From: Mercenaria mercenaria
Taxonomy: Eukaryota; Mollusca; Bivalvia; Venerida; Veneridae
Length of the DNA stretch: 64,000 bases
Assembly (NCBI RefSeq): GCF_021730395.1
Contig: NC_069362.1
Coordinates: forward strand, 66,109,501 to 66,173,500
Direction: 5' to 3'
Positions 1 to 12,790 of the stretch are shown here, one piece after another. The notes beneath the pieces were generated by a model. That model was not told the origin of the DNA. It made no database searches and was given only the letters and a program-made list of their open reading frames with translations. Both the position numbers and the translations under genes were made by a program. Within the stretch, counting starts at the first letter, position 1; each line of letters begins with the position of its first letter.

Positions 1-3000
1 CAGCAAACACGTGCTCAGCTTTCTGACATGCAAGGGCCTTTTCATTTTTGCTTATCCCGTTTTCAGAGCCGGTTAGTTGATCCAGGAATGTGTAAGTTCC
101 GACTTCAATTGCGGCGGAACTTGATACACCCCCGCCAACTGGCACGGACGATACAATAACACAATCAAATCCAGGAAGAGAGCCACCTAAAACAACAAAC
201 AAAAACGCACTGTAAAAGAGCCTTTTCAAACTATGGGTAACAGTCACTAAAGAAACGACTGGCTAGACGTGTATTTCAAAGTAAGCTTTATCAGATCGGC
301 ATACATACGACCGTCACGGTTAAGAAAACAGTATTCTGAGGTCCCAAGTCTGGGTCAAGGTCCGGATACAGATGTTTTACTCCGAAATCTACAAGATTTG
401 TCTTCAAGTTATAAGTACACAAGTATCAACTTGGTAGTGTAGTTATTATAATACCTTTATAATTCGCCACAACTCCTTTGACATAGTTGGCCCACTTCGG
501 AGTACCCGGTGCAAGTGGTGAAGTTTCTGACGGGACCGGAAACTCTACATAGTTTGGATCATCTACACCTTCAGTTAAAGTGAGCACACGGCACTGCTGA
601 CTCTCCGTCTTCTTGCCCACTATCACGGTGACCAGAGGTAACGCCTATTCATGTAGAAGTTACATGTATGAAGAATAGAAAATGCTAATATATCTAAAGC
701 TCTTTAGCGTATCGAGTAACTGAAAGTTTCACTACACTACACAATAAAGCAGTACGAGTAACTGTCAATTTCACTACACTACACAATGGTGCAGGACGAG
801 TAACTGTCATTTTCACTACACTACACAATGGTGCAGGACGAGTAACTGTCAATTTCACTACATTACACAATGGTGCAGGACGAGTAACTATCAATTTCAC
901 TACACTACACAATGGTGCAGGACGAGTAACTGTCATTTTCACTACACTACACAATGGTGCAGGACGAGTAGCTGACAATTTCACTACACTATACAATGGT
1001 GCAGGATGAGTAACTCTCAATTTCACTACACTACACACTGTCAATTTCACTATACTACACAATGGTGCAGGACGAGTAACTGTCAATTTCACTACACTAC
1101 ACAATTGTGCAGGACGAGTAGCTGACAATTTCACTACACTACATAATGATGCAGGACGAGTAACTGTCAACTTCACTACACTACACATTGTCAATATTAC
1201 TACACTACACAATGGTGCAGGACCAGTAACTGACAATTTCACTACGCTACACAATGGTGCAGGACGAGTAGCTGACAATTTCACTACACTACACAATGGT
1301 GCATGACGAGTAACTGTCAATTTCACTACACTACACACTGTCAATTTCACTACACTACACAATGGTGCAGGACGAGTAACTGTCAATTTCACTGCACTAC
1401 ACAATGGTGCAGGACGAGTAACTGACAATTTCACAACATTATACAGGACAGGACGAGTAACTGTCTTTTTCACAACATTATACATGAGTTCATGACGAGT
1501 AACTAACAACTTTACTATATTATACAGGAGTGCAACGAGTAGTTCACTACATTTGGTAAGGGTGCAAGACGAGTAACTGACCTCTTCACTACAATGTACA
1601 GAAGTGCAAGAGGAGTATTTGACAACTTCACTACATTATTCAGCAGTGCAGGACGAGTAATTGACAACTTCACTACATTATGCAGAAGTTCAGGGGACGA
1701 ATATTTGACAACTTCAATACATTATTTAGCCAAGCAGGACGAGTAATTGACAACTGCACTACATAATAAAGGAGTGGAAAGAGTAGTTGACAACTTCACT
1801 ACATTATACATGAGTGCAGGACGAGTAACTGACAACTTCACTACATTATACATGAGTGCAGGACAAGTGACTGACAATTCACTACATTATACATGAGTGT
1901 AGGACAAGTAACTAACAACTTCACTATATAATACATGAGTGCAGGACGAGTAACTGACAACTTCACTACATAATACAGGAGTGCAGGACAAGTAACTGGC
2001 AACTTCACTACATTATACAGGAGTGCAGGACAAGTAACTGACAACTTCACTACATTATACATAAGTGCAGGACGAGTAACTGACAACTTCACTACATTAT
2101 ACATGAGTGCAGGACGAGTAACTGACAACTTCACTATATTACACTATATTATACATGAGTGCAGGACGAGTAACTGACAACTTCACTACATTATATAGAG
2201 TGCAGGACAAGTAACTGACAACTTCACTACATTATACAGGAGTGCAGGACAAGTAACTGACAACTTCACTACATTATACATAAGTGCAGGACGAGTGACT
2301 AACAACTTCACTACATTATACAGGAGTGCAGGACAAGTAACTGACAACTTCACTACATTAAACAGGAAACATGACGGGTGAACTTCACTACATTATACAG
2401 GGCTGCAAGACTTACAACCGACAGCTTCACTAAATAATAGTGAGGTACAGGACGAGTAACCGACAACTTCACAACATTATACATGCGTTTAGGACGAGTA
2501 ATTGACAACTTCGCAAAATTAACCAAAGGAACATGACGAGTGCACTTCACTACGTCATACAGGGCTGCAGAACTAAAACCGACAACTTCACTACATTGTA
2601 CTGAAGTGAGGAACGAGTAACTGACAACTTCACTACTTTTTAGAAGTGTAGGATGAGTAACTACGACTTCACTACTTTATATAGAGGTGTAATGACCAGT
2701 GACTGACAACTTCAGTACTTTATATAGAGGTGTAGGACGAGTAACAGACATCTTCACTACATTATACAGATGTCCACACGGGTAAATGAAACCTTAACAA
2801 CATTATGTAGAAGTACAGAAAGAGTAACTGACAACTTCATACATTATACTAGGGCGCAGGTCGAGTAACTGACAACTTCACTAAATTATATAAGTACGCA
2901 GAACGAGTAACCAACTTATGACTTGATACATATAACTTTATAACCTTATACTAGGGTGCAGGAAAAGTAACTGACAACTTCACTACATTTCACAGGACTG

Positions 3001-5716
3001 GAGGACTAGTAACATCAAAGAACACAGGGCATGCAACTGAACACTTTACAGCAATATGTATACCTTATTATTTTTCAAGGACAGAACGTGTAACTGACAA
3101 CTTTACTTCACAATACACTATATTACATTACATGGGCATGGGACGTGTAACTGACAACTTTACTTCACAATACACTATATTACATTGCATGGGCATGGGA
3201 CGTGTAACTGACAATTTTACTTCACAATACACTATATTACATTGCATGGGCATGGGACGTGTAACTGACAACTTTACTTCACAATACACTATATTACATT
3301 GCATGGGCACGGGACGTATAACTGACAACTTTACTGCTGTATGCACCTTACAACATTACATGGACACAGAATGTGTAACTGACAACTTTAGTGCACTATA
3401 CACGTTATTACACTACATGGACACAGAAAGTGTAACTGACAACTTTAGTGCACTATACACGTTATTACATTACATGGACACAGAAAGTGTAACTGACAAC
3501 TTTAGTGCACTATACACGTTATTACACTACATGGACACAGGAAGTGTAACTGACAACTTTAGTGCACTATACACGTTATTACACTACATGGACACAGAAA
3601 GTGTAACTGACAACTTTAGTGCACTATACACGTTATTACATTACATGGACACAGAAAGTGTAACTGACAACTTTAGTGCACTATACACGTTATTACATTA
3701 CATGGACACAGGACGTGTAACTGACAACTTTACTGTATTATGCAGGGATACACGATTTCACCACATTGTTAGGGGAAGAGGATGAGTAACATTATGTTGA
3801 ACATTACTTATCTGAAATACTTGTTGATCGAACTGGCGCTCTTGCATATAACCTTCTAACTGGGTAACTGGACCTTCATAATTTTGATTTATAGAATCCA
3901 AATTTCATTTGCAACTCATAACTTTATTTACAATATGTCCTTTAGCAAAATAAACTTTTACTTTTCCTGACGGTAAACGTTAATTAACACCGTTATAGTC
4001 AAGTTTACAAAGAGCTTTGGGCAAATTGTATTTCTCAAAATATATACGTATCAAACTCGCGATAAATTGTGAGTCATTTGTGTGTTGCAAGTTGTACTGC
4101 AGAATCGATCAAAATTCCTTTGAATCATGTTAAACGACAGATATGGTCTTGGTGTAAGATAGAAATATCTTTCACGAAATGGACAACAAATAGAATATTT
4201 TCACAACTGGCGAAGGCATGCGGGAATATGTCAGATCAAAAATGTTCACGCGTGTTCATGAGAGAAAGATATCATCGCTCCCTTCGAGCAAAAAGGTACC
4301 ATAATTACCTTCTTCAATTATCAGCACTGCTCCAAGGGGACGTTATGATGTTACACTTAAACAAATACAGATTCTTACTTTATCACGTTTTACAGCGGTT
4401 TATCCAAATTTTGTGCACTTTGTATGTTTTATAATTTTCACTCAGTGAAAAATATATTTTTTACTTTCACCGTGAATTATCGGATATATATCACAACTTA
4501 GTAATATTTCAATAATATCAAACCCACGTTTTATTTGTTAGTCTTTAAACTTGTAGATTTATCATTTAAACTCTCGCTGTAAAATGTTTTCTTTTCAATT
4601 TATTGGCCAAACTATCAACTTGTATTATGTAAGAACTGAAACTTTTAAATCATGTCATGTACAAACACGTGTTATGTAAATAATGTCTAGACAAAGTAAA
4701 TATCTTGAATGGTCTTTGCGTAAGTATTTGTTTGTATTCCTTCCTATTTTATAAGGAAATGAATATTGTACATCTTCTACTTGAACTGTTTATATACTAA
4801 CATTTATAATCAGAGAGAACTGTTTAAAGTAGAGTAATGGACAACAGTGCGTCATATATTTTACATCTAAATAAAAATATAAAACTAACAAACCTGAACA
4901 TTACCCTAAATAAACTTTTAGACCTTACTCTGTTTTAAGGTATTACAAGTGTAGGTAAGTTAAGATACAGTTAAGGGATCTTTGTTGATTATGATGGACA
5001 TGCCCCTTTGCTCAGATACCCGACAGGGAGAACCAGTACTGGCCTCTTTCTTCGGGTGGAAGACACTTATAGTACCTAACGTAGGACACTGAAACGCTAA
5101 ATTCATGCAGCAATCGTAACAATATATCAAATAGAATCAAGTACTACCTACATCTAGGTCAAATATAAGTCGCTTAAACACGGTAGAGCGCGCATAATTA
5201 TACAGACTAACATTCTATGGAATGTTAAATATTTATCATATCGCATATTCATTAAGCAAAATTAAATAACCACGATTTATGTATAAAATACTCATAATAA
5301 CTGATCTTTTATATTAATTGATTTTTATTTTGTCATGCAAAATCAAACCCTTAAAGGTGAAATGTAGGTCAAACTTTTATAAATACTAAATCTGCCAACA
5401 TTTTTATTACTCTTTGTGTTATTTATGTACATTTTCAACATTTAATAACCATTTGTTCGTACCAAGTGAAAAGAAAGAGGAAGAAACAAGAAAAAGATAT
5501 AACAGACAGATATGACGTAAGTATTGCATCACCAGTATACCTTACCATGGGAAAAACAAATCCATCGTTATAGTCCGTGTGTTCACCGATCAAATTAACT
5601 CGTCCCGGCGCGCATGCCGCCGTGGTCGGCTCACATCCAAATTTTCCTTTGAATGATATCACTGCTTGTTTAACTAAATCTTCAACAAGAGGAATGGGGC
5701 TTTGTAAATCTGCCAT
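1..5716 (-). CDS. GALK1: Galactokinase, N-terminal three exons (gene continues off the left end)
   Basis: Cytosolic GHMP-family kinase that phosphorylates galactose to galactose-1-phosphate with ATP, the first step of the Leloir pathway. Coding exons read on the minus strand: exon 1 5,716-5,546 (57 codons, starts [10 protein letters not shown]), exon 2 644-455, exon 3 186 to the window edge. Splice sites are canonical: donor GTAAG at 5,545, acceptor AG at 646-645, donor GT at 454-453, acceptor AG at 188-187, and the phases agree. Exon 1 holds the galactokinase signature [16 protein letters not shown]. Exon 2 holds [13 protein letters not shown]. Exon 3 holds the ATP-binding motif [11 protein letters not shown]. 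Residue order and spacing match vertebrate GALK1 (family knowledge). About 140 residues are present; the family is near 390, so the C-terminal part lies outside. Intron 1 (4.9 kb) is mostly tandem repeat. Identity is secure; GALK1 rather than GALK2 is inferred from the [13 protein letters not shown] region. Confidence 0.95.
694..3055. repeat. 42-bp minisatellite array in galactokinase intron 1
   Basis: Around 55 tandem units of about 42 bp. The shared core reads GACGAGTAACTGACAACTTC on the plus strand. The left part (700-1,510) is a homogeneous subfamily containing CACAATGGTGCAGG; the middle (1,800-2,350) is a second subfamily containing TACATGAGTGCAGG; units become more diverged from 2,350 to 3,050. 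Long open frames inside are a by-product of a 42-nt (14-codon) period and resemble no protein. The array begins about 50 bp upstream of the exon 2 acceptor of galactokinase. Confidence 0.9.
3056..3785. repeat. 57-bp minisatellite array (left inverted arm)
   Basis: About 12 units of 57 bp, sharing the core GTAACTGACAACTTTA with the neighbouring 42-bp units, so the two arrays are one family with a 15-bp length difference. Two subtypes are visible: ATGGGCATGGGACGTG units (3,130-3,310) and ATGGACACAGAAAGTG units (3,360-3,720). The period is divisible by three, which keeps a repetitive frame open (19-residue repeats such as [19 protein letters not shown]). I take this as non-coding. The same units occur reverse-complemented at 17,640-20,600. 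Confidence 0.9.
3786..4050 (+). repeat. Unique flank of the left satellite arm; inverted match to 17,380-17,640
   Basis: Non-repetitive sequence next to the 57-bp array. It matches the reverse complement of about 17,380-17,640: for example ATTTGCAACTCATAACTTTA here against the opposite-strand form of TATGAGTTGCAAATG there. Colinearity across array edge plus flank shows that array and flank were duplicated together. The copies are diverged by eye (small gaps, many substitutions). A GATCGAAC box near 3,824 resembles a tRNA B-box complement, so a SINE origin of the flank is possible but not established. Confidence 0.75.
4051..5545. other. Rest of galactokinase intron 1, no gene seen
   Basis: AT-rich intronic sequence between the satellite flank and the exon 1 donor. 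A 121-codon open frame at 4,069-4,434 has no recognisable domain and no splice or codon signature, so I do not call it. No repeat or RNA gene was recognised. Confidence 0.6.
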
Positions 5717-6617
5717 TTTGCCACGTTCTTTTCACACGATCGAAAACACCAATTATACTGTAGTACAAACGGAAAAAATCTATAACGTTCCAGTACAGCG
5801 AACATTCATTCACTAACACATAAAATATTGGTGTTCTCCCAATAGCACGCTTACAAAAAGTCACATGACTTCCACGCAATACAACAATAGCTTTAAAGTC
5901 CCATACGGTAGTTGTTTGAAATGTGCTGCATAAATCAGACTATAGACATAAATTGGAAAAACTGGGAGATAAGAATGCATCTATATTGTGTGAGATCAGC
6001 GAAACTGTCCATGTAGATTTATCAGTAGAAAAAAAAACATGTTGATCGTTAATTATAATCATGGCAAAAATCTGATGAATCAATAATGACCAAAATAGCT
6101 TTTGGGGCAAGTGATTTTCTAGGTCGGCTATGGTCATATTTTTCCGCAAATCTACCTAATAATAAAAAAATCATGAATGACAATTTGCCGACCAAAACAA
6201 AAAGTTATTACTATTTTTGAGGCATCGTTAGGATATTAGAATTCACCAACCGTTGGATTGAAATTTGTTGGCCGACGTTGTTATTAATCAACCCATCACT
6301 AATTACCTGCCTTGGACATTCTGATTTTTTTAGAAGTCCTTTTTCAGGTAGTGTCATTTCTACATTAATTGTTAATTATTTATTTCGATTATTAATTTCT
6401 TGGATATGAAGTAGGTAGCGGTATTAGACGAAGGTAGCGGTATTAGACGATATTAAATTTAAACAAATTGCAGACTGATTCGGGTGAAATTTGGGTTGAG
6501 GTTGGGAGCTTGTTCCTTCAGGCTGCAGTAGTGAGTCTCGTGGTCATCTAATTCTTTAATGCGAGCAAGCCACAACCTGACTCATGCAAGGTCGGTAGTT
6601 TTCCTCTGTGTGTGTGT
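5717..6617. other. Upstream region of galactokinase
   Basis: Sequence 5' of the galactokinase start codon (the gene reads leftward). The 5' untranslated region and promoter should lie in the first few hundred bases, but no clear TATA box or initiator stands out. A 15-bp direct duplication (GAAGGTAGCGGTATTAGACG and neighbour) occurs near 6,418-6,450. Nothing coding is supported. Confidence 0.5.
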
Positions 6618-6905
6618 TTGTGGGGGGGGGGGGGGGGGGGGGGGGCGGGTTTAACGTCTTTTTCAACATGTTTTCAGTTATATAAACGACGGTGTCTACT
6701 TTATAGTGCTGCCTCACTGGGATATCACGCCGTAGACACATGACATGAAACCCCATCCAGTCACACATTATACTGACACCGGGCTGACCAGTCCTAGTAC
6801 TATCCTCTTAATGCTAAGCGCCAGGCGAAGAAGCTACTAGTACCATTTTTTCGTCTTTGGTGTAACTCCTCGGCCAGGGATCGAACGCACGACCTCCAGC
6901 AGTTG
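6618..6905 (-). mobile_element. tRNA-derived SINE fragment
   Basis: On the minus strand the sequence begins with a tRNA-like B box (GTGCGTTCGATCCCTGG near 6,895-6,870). It passes through a body containing GATATCCCAGTGAGGCAGCA, and ends with GTTGAAAAAGACGTTAAACC followed by a poly-G/GT tract (plus strand 6,608-6,645). This body and tail are familiar from repeats spread in bivalve genomes (recollection, not a search). The expected A box is missing or replaced by a CA/C-rich tract at 6,905-6,955, so the copy is 5'-incomplete. Confidence 0.55.
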
Positions 6906-7920
6906 AAGCCCCCACCCCCCACACACACTCACACACGCACACATACAAACACAAGATTAAAACAATAACAACAATAGCAGCGCCAAATTTATACGTCCTT
7001 ATAGCATAAACGTCTAATTATACGACACCGTGTCATTGTAATCCGTAGACATACGAAGACGCACTCTACAGTCAGGAAATCGGACGCATCATACAGTTAT
7101 AGGCGGTCCGTAGTAAGTAGGTGGAGCGATGATATTATGATAAAAGTTGTCAGGCGTTTGCGCGGTGGCAAGCAACAGCTAGAAACGAAAAAGACGTTTA
7201 AATCATTAAGTAGCCTACATTGAAAGCACTAATCATTGATATTTAAAATATTACAAATGTTCATTGTGTAAATTAATATGAACCCGGGCGATAAATTAAT
7301 TAATTACCGTAATAAATCTACCAAAAGTTTGTATAGATGATAGAAATATAGATCTAACTAAACTGAAATATATAAACTATACTACAATGTATATAAATCT
7401 ATAAAGCTTTAATATAATTTTTTAGGGGGGCGGGGGGGGAGGGGGTAATTTTTAAATGGAGCCAAAAACGATACCTTGGCGGTCCATATAATTACAGTAA
7501 AATGTATCATACAGCTATTGGACATAGGCATTTATGAGAGCAGGGAGCAGAATGCGAGAAGGTTTGCCTTCTCATTTTATGATAGTGTGGGGGACAGCCC
7601 GTGTTACACCCACACTTTAATTTAGCGCAAGAAGAAAAAGAAAAGAAAACAAAACAAAACAAAAACGCTCCTGATTTTCTCAGTAGATAAAGGGGAAAAC
7701 CAATTTTATAGATCATTTAAATATAAGTTGTAGTACAGCTAAGGATTTAATGAAACTTAGCGGAAGAAGATTGTTTTTGTGTTTCTGTTCACGGTTTCTT
7801 TTTATTTTTTTTTTCCTTTCATTATTACTCTTTATTTGGGGTGGGTGTACACAAAGTAATGGTCGTATTTAACTGATTAAGCCTGCTCTAAAGAGAGTCT
7901 TTTTAACATGATTCTGGAAA
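6906..7920. other. Intergenic sequence with simple repeats
   Basis: Contains a C/CA-rich tract (6,905-6,955), a poly-G-rich tract (about 7,425-7,446) and an A-rich AAAC/AAAG tract (about 7,625-7,668). No gene, RNA gene or transposon was recognised. Confidence 0.5.
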
Positions 7921-9540
7921 GCGTCTTTATTTCCATTTAAATAGTGGTTTGTTAATAATCTGGCCCTGAGGTGCGTCCTCAACTTTCATAAGATATGCTT
8001 AATGTGTCATAGTATAGAAATTAAGGAAACAACCACAGAGTCTGCCTGTATTCGACCCTACTACTGGAAAAGCTGTGGATCCGAGGGCTCTTCAGAGTCA
8101 GGTAATACATAAGCTTCTATTGACAGGCTTGGAAATGAATTTATAACTAACTTCTTCTCTAATCCAAGTATTTATTAATTAGTATTTAGGATGCTCTTCA
8201 GAGTCAGGTTTTATACGAAGTATCTATTAATGAGAACTTATACTGTAACAGCTGTGTACGCACCTCAGTGTAAAGTTATACATTACGCCTGTATAAAAAA
8301 GGAATATACGCTATACACCTTAAAATATGATTATTCATTATGTCAAAATTAACGACGGTTATATTAGAACGTTGAGGATTTTCCTCAGAGTTAATGTTTG
8401 AAAATTAACCATGTATTAGAAATTGAGGATGCGCTTCAGAGTAAGGTTATACAATTATGTCTTTATAAATGAGGGCTAACACGTTGAGAGTTGAAGACAT
8501 CGTAGTGTGATTATACATAACGCCCCCAATATAATACAACGTTAAACGTATACTATGCACATTGAGGATGCATGTCCGAGTAAATTATACATCAATTCAT
8601 TTTTCAAGAGGACTTTATACGTTAAAGCTTTGGGCGACCGTCAGATTGTTTTTTAGTATTACTTTTGATATGAGATTCTGGTAGAATTTTGCAGACAGTT
8701 TTCTACATTTCCTTAGCTGAGTGATGTTTTGATGAGCATGTACATGTACTCTTCAATTTTAAGGGTTTTGTTTTAGCAGCATGTTTGTAAATCGTTTATA
8801 TCAGTCATTATAGCTATTAAATGAACTGAAAACACCACATGGTGGTGTTATATTTCTTAAGATACAGAAAATAATAATCAATTACACCCGTATACCCCAC
8901 AGTCATACTTTTTGACGTCTTTGATAAAGGAATTTTTTTCAGCTCAATTTTTATTTATTGTATTCCTCTTTAATAATGACTTAAAATGTATTACCTTACT
9001 CTGAGGTGATTCCTCGATTTATATAATGTACATTTCTCATTAATACCGCTTTTTAAACTATTTATTTAACCTGACTGTGAAAGGCACCCACAACTGTTAT
9101 ATAAATAATGCCTCAGTTTAGCCTTTATGATATGTAGTCTTTCTATATACAGTCTATAAATATGTAAACTGACTCTGAGGTGCGTCCTCAACTTTAACAG
9201 TATGAACCTCTCTCAAATAAATCTAGTGAATCTGAAGATACGTCCACGATTTCTATTCTGTTTAAGCTGACTACAAGATCGGTATATGCAACTTATATAA
9301 TATGTATAGTATTCTTAATAGAGGCGAAATGCATAAACCGACTCTGAGACATGTATTCTGTTTCTTTCTATATTTAATATTCCTTCCTCTTAATACAAGC
9401 TTAATGTATAATCTGACTCTAAGGTGCGTCCGCAGCTTTTTTAGTAGAAAGTCTTTTTTAACAAGAAGCAAAATGTATATAAATAAATATTTTATACTGA
9501 CTCTGATCTGCACTCATAGATTTTATAGAATGTAGTCAGT
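7921..9540. repeat. Diverged edge of the 70-bp satellite domain
   Basis: Degenerate monomers spaced roughly 70-120 bp, recognised by motifs such as CTGAGGTGCGTCCTCAAC and its complement GACGCACCTCAG. Orientation is mixed: minus-type at 7,960-8,030, plus-type at 8,080-8,680, minus-type again at 8,990-9,540. The decay gradient towards the array edge is the pattern expected of an old satellite whose core is still being homogenised. Confidence 0.7.
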
Positions 9541-12510
9541 TTATACATAAGGCATCCTTTAAGGAGACTGCTTACTGTAACAGCTGCGGACGCACCCCAC
9601 AGTCAGTTAATACATAAGGCATCCTTTAAAGAAACTGTTTACTGTAACAGCTGCGGACGCACCCCACAGTCAGTTAATACATAAGGTATCCTTTAAAGAA
9701 ACTGTTTACTGTAACAGCTGCGGACGCACCCCACAGTCAGTTAATACATAAGGCATCCTTTAAAGAAACTGTTTACTGTAACAGCTGCGGACGCACCCCA
9801 CAGTCAGTTAATACATAAGGCATCCTTTAAAGAAACTGTTTACTGTAACAGCTGCGGACGCACTCCACAGTCAGTAAATACATAAGGCATCCTTTAAAGA
9901 AACTGTTTACTGTAACAGCTGCGGACGCACCTTACAGTCAGTTAATACATAAGGCATTCTTTAAGAAGACTAAATACTATTATTGTAGCTGCGGACGCAC
10001 CTTACAGTCAGTTTATACATTAGACATCCTTTAAGAAGACTAAATACTATTATAGCAGCTGCGGACGCACCCAGCAGTCGGTTTATACATAAGGCATCCT
10101 TTTTACTGTAACAGCTGCGGACGCACCCCACAGTCAGTTAATACATAAGGCATCATTTAACAAGACTAAATACAATTAAAGCAGCTGCGGACGCACCCAA
10201 CAATCAGTTTATACATAAGGCATCCTTTACGAAGACTAATTACTTTTATAGCAGCTGTGGCCACACCTTACAGTCGGTTTATACATAAGGCATCCTTTAA
10301 GAAGACTAAATACTATCATAGCAGCTGCGGACGCACCCCACAGTCAGTTTATACATAAGACATCCTTTAACAGGACTAAATACTATTATAGCAGTCCGGA
10401 CGCACCCACAGTCAGTTAATACATAAGGCATCCTTTAAAAAGGGATTTAATACTAATTATAGAAGCTGCGACGCACCCAACAGTCAGTTTATACATAAGG
10501 CATTCTTTTAAGAAGACTAAATACTATTATAACAGCTGCGGACGCACCCACAGTCAGTTTATACATAGGCATTCTTTATAACAAGACTAAATACTATAAT
10601 AGCAGCTGCGGACGCCACCCACAGTCAGTTTATACATAAGGCATCCTTTAAGAAGACAAAAATTATTTATAATAGCAGCTGGGGACGCACCCACAGTCAG
10701 TTTATACATAAGGCATCCTTTAAGGGAAGACTAAATACTATTATAGAAGCTGCGGACGCACCCCACAGTCAGTTTATACATAAGCATTCTTAAGAAGACA
10801 AAATACTATCATAGCAGCTGCGGACGCACCCACAGTCGTTTATACAAAAGGCATCCTTTAAAAAGGGACTAAGTACTATTGTTGTAGCTGCGGACGCACC
10901 CCACAGTCAGTTTATACATAAGGCATTCTTTAAGAAGACTAAATACTATTATAACAGCTGCGGACGCACTCCACAGTCAGTTTATACATAAGGCATCCTT
11001 TAACAAGACTAAGTACTATTGTTGTAGCTGCGGACGCACCCCACAGTCAGTTAATACATAAGGCATTCTTTAAGAAGACTAAATACTATTATTGTAGCTG
11101 CGGACGCACCTTACAGTCAGTTTATACATTAGACATCCTTTAAGAAGACTAAATAGTTTTATAACAGCAGCGGACGCACCCCACAGTCAGTTAATACATA
11201 AGGCATCCTTTAAGAAGACTAAATACTTTTACAGCAGCTGTGGCCACACCTTACAGTCGGTTTATACATAAGGCATCCTTTAACAAGACTCAATACTATT
11301 ATTGCAACAGCGGACGCACCCCACAGTCAGTTTATACATAAGACATCCTTTAAGAAGACTACATTGTAAATACAATTATAGCAGCTGCGGACGCACCCCA
11401 CAGTCAGTTTATACATAAGGCATCCTTTAAGAAGACTAAATACTATTATAGCAACAGCGGACGCACCCACACAGTCAGTTTATATCACATATAGACATCC
11501 TTTAAAAGAAGACTAAATACTATTACAGCAGCAGCGGACGCACCCCACAGTCAGTTTATACATAAGACATCCTTTAAGAAGAACTAAATACTATTACAGC
11601 AGCAGCGGGACGCACCCCACAGTCAGTTTATACATAAGACATCCTTTAAGAAGACTAAATACTATTACAGCAACAGCGGACGCACCCCACAGTCAGTTTA
11701 TACATAAGACATCCTTTAAGAAGACTAAATACTATTACAGCAACAGCGGACGCACCCCACAGTCAGTTTATACATAAGACATCCTTTAAGAAGACTAAAT
11801 ACTATTACAGCAACAGCGGACGCACCCCACAGTCAGTTTATACATAAGGCATCCTTTAAGAAGACTAAATACTATTATAGCAGCAGCGGACGCACCCCAC
11901 AGTCAGTTTATACATAAGGCATCCTTTAAGAAGACTAAATACTATTATAGCAGCAGCGGACGCACCCCACAGTCAGTTTATACATAAGGCATCCTTTAAG
12001 AAGACTGAAATACTATTATAGCAGCACGGGGACGCACCCCACAGTCAGTTTATACATAAGGCATCCTTTAAGAAGACTAATACTATTTATAGCAGCAGCG
12101 GACGCAAACCACAGTCAGTTTATACATAAGGCATCCTTTAAGAAGACTAAATACTATTATAGAAGCTGCGGACGTGTGCAGAAGGTGCGCTTACTGTAAC
12201 AGCTGAGGACGCTCCCCACTGTCAGTTAACATATAAGACATCTTTTAAGGAGACTGCTTAGTGTAACAGCTGAGGGCCCCACCTTGCAGTCAGTTTTTCG
12301 CATAAGAACATCCTTTTAAGGAGACTGCTTCGTACTGTAACAGCTGCGGACGCTCCCAGTGTCAGTTTATACATAAGGCATCTCCTAAGGAGACTGCTTA
12401 CTGTAAACGTTGCGGACGCACCCCACAGTCAGTTTATACATAAGAGATCCTTTAAGGAGACTGCTTACTGTAATAGCTGCGGACGCACCCCACAGTCAGT
12501 TTATACATTA
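9541..12510 (+). repeat. 67-70-bp satellite array, plus orientation
   Basis: Over 40 tandem monomers of about 67-70 bp. Each contains CAGTCAGTTTATACATAAGG, CATCCTTTAAGAAGACTAAA and a CAGCTGCGGACGCACCCCA block. The first seven copies (9,541-9,960) form a 67-bp subtype with AAACTGTTTACTGTAACAGC; later copies are the 70-bp subtype with AAATACTATTATAGCAGC. Parts at 10,380-10,880 and 11,460-12,110 carry many one-base indels between otherwise identical monomers. The GCAGCTGC box contains an E-box (CAGCTG), a property of the monomer and not evidence of regulation. Confidence 0.92.
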
Positions 12511-12790
12511 ATTAATCCTAATTTGAACAGGAATATACAGTATAAAAGTCGCGGACGAATTTCACTCAGTTGATATATTAGTCCTTCATTGAAGAGCACT
12601 GTTTACCTAGTCACAATAATAGTTGTGGGCGTTTATATATTAAGAATGTATTACAGATGAAAGTTCGCCGTAGTAGCCGAGGACACATTCTTGAGTCAGT
12701 TTATACATGATCCCAACATATTGCAATACTGCATACTATAAAAGCTGCAGACACACTTCCTAATCAGTTGATACATTAAGCCTCTCCTTA
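12511..12790 (+). repeat. Diverged satellite segment, inverted match to 16,020-16,290
   Basis: Four degenerate monomers ending the plus-oriented array. The stretch containing GATCCCAACATATTGCAATA (about 12,711-12,730) and its surroundings match the reverse complement of 16,020-16,290, where TATTGCAATATGTTGGGATC is found. This links the two arrays by an inverted duplication that included non-core sequence. Confidence 0.75.

Noticed and set aside
694-1509. 271-codon open frame on the minus strand in the 42-bp array
   Set aside because: It is the 14-residue translation of a 42-bp satellite; the period is a multiple of three so no stop arises. No signal, domain or non-repeat part.
3132-3785. 217-codon open frame with 19-residue repeats in the 57-bp array
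   Set aside because: Same cause (57 is 19 codons). The inverted copy at 17.6-20.6 kb has many stops, so the frame is not maintained.
4069-4434. 121-codon open frame in galactokinase intron 1
   Set aside because: No domain, no plausible splice partners, AT-rich composition like the rest of the intron.
9541-12510. CRISPR-like array
   Set aside because: There are no unique spacers between conserved repeats; the whole 67-70-bp unit is repeated, in a genome with introns and LINEs.
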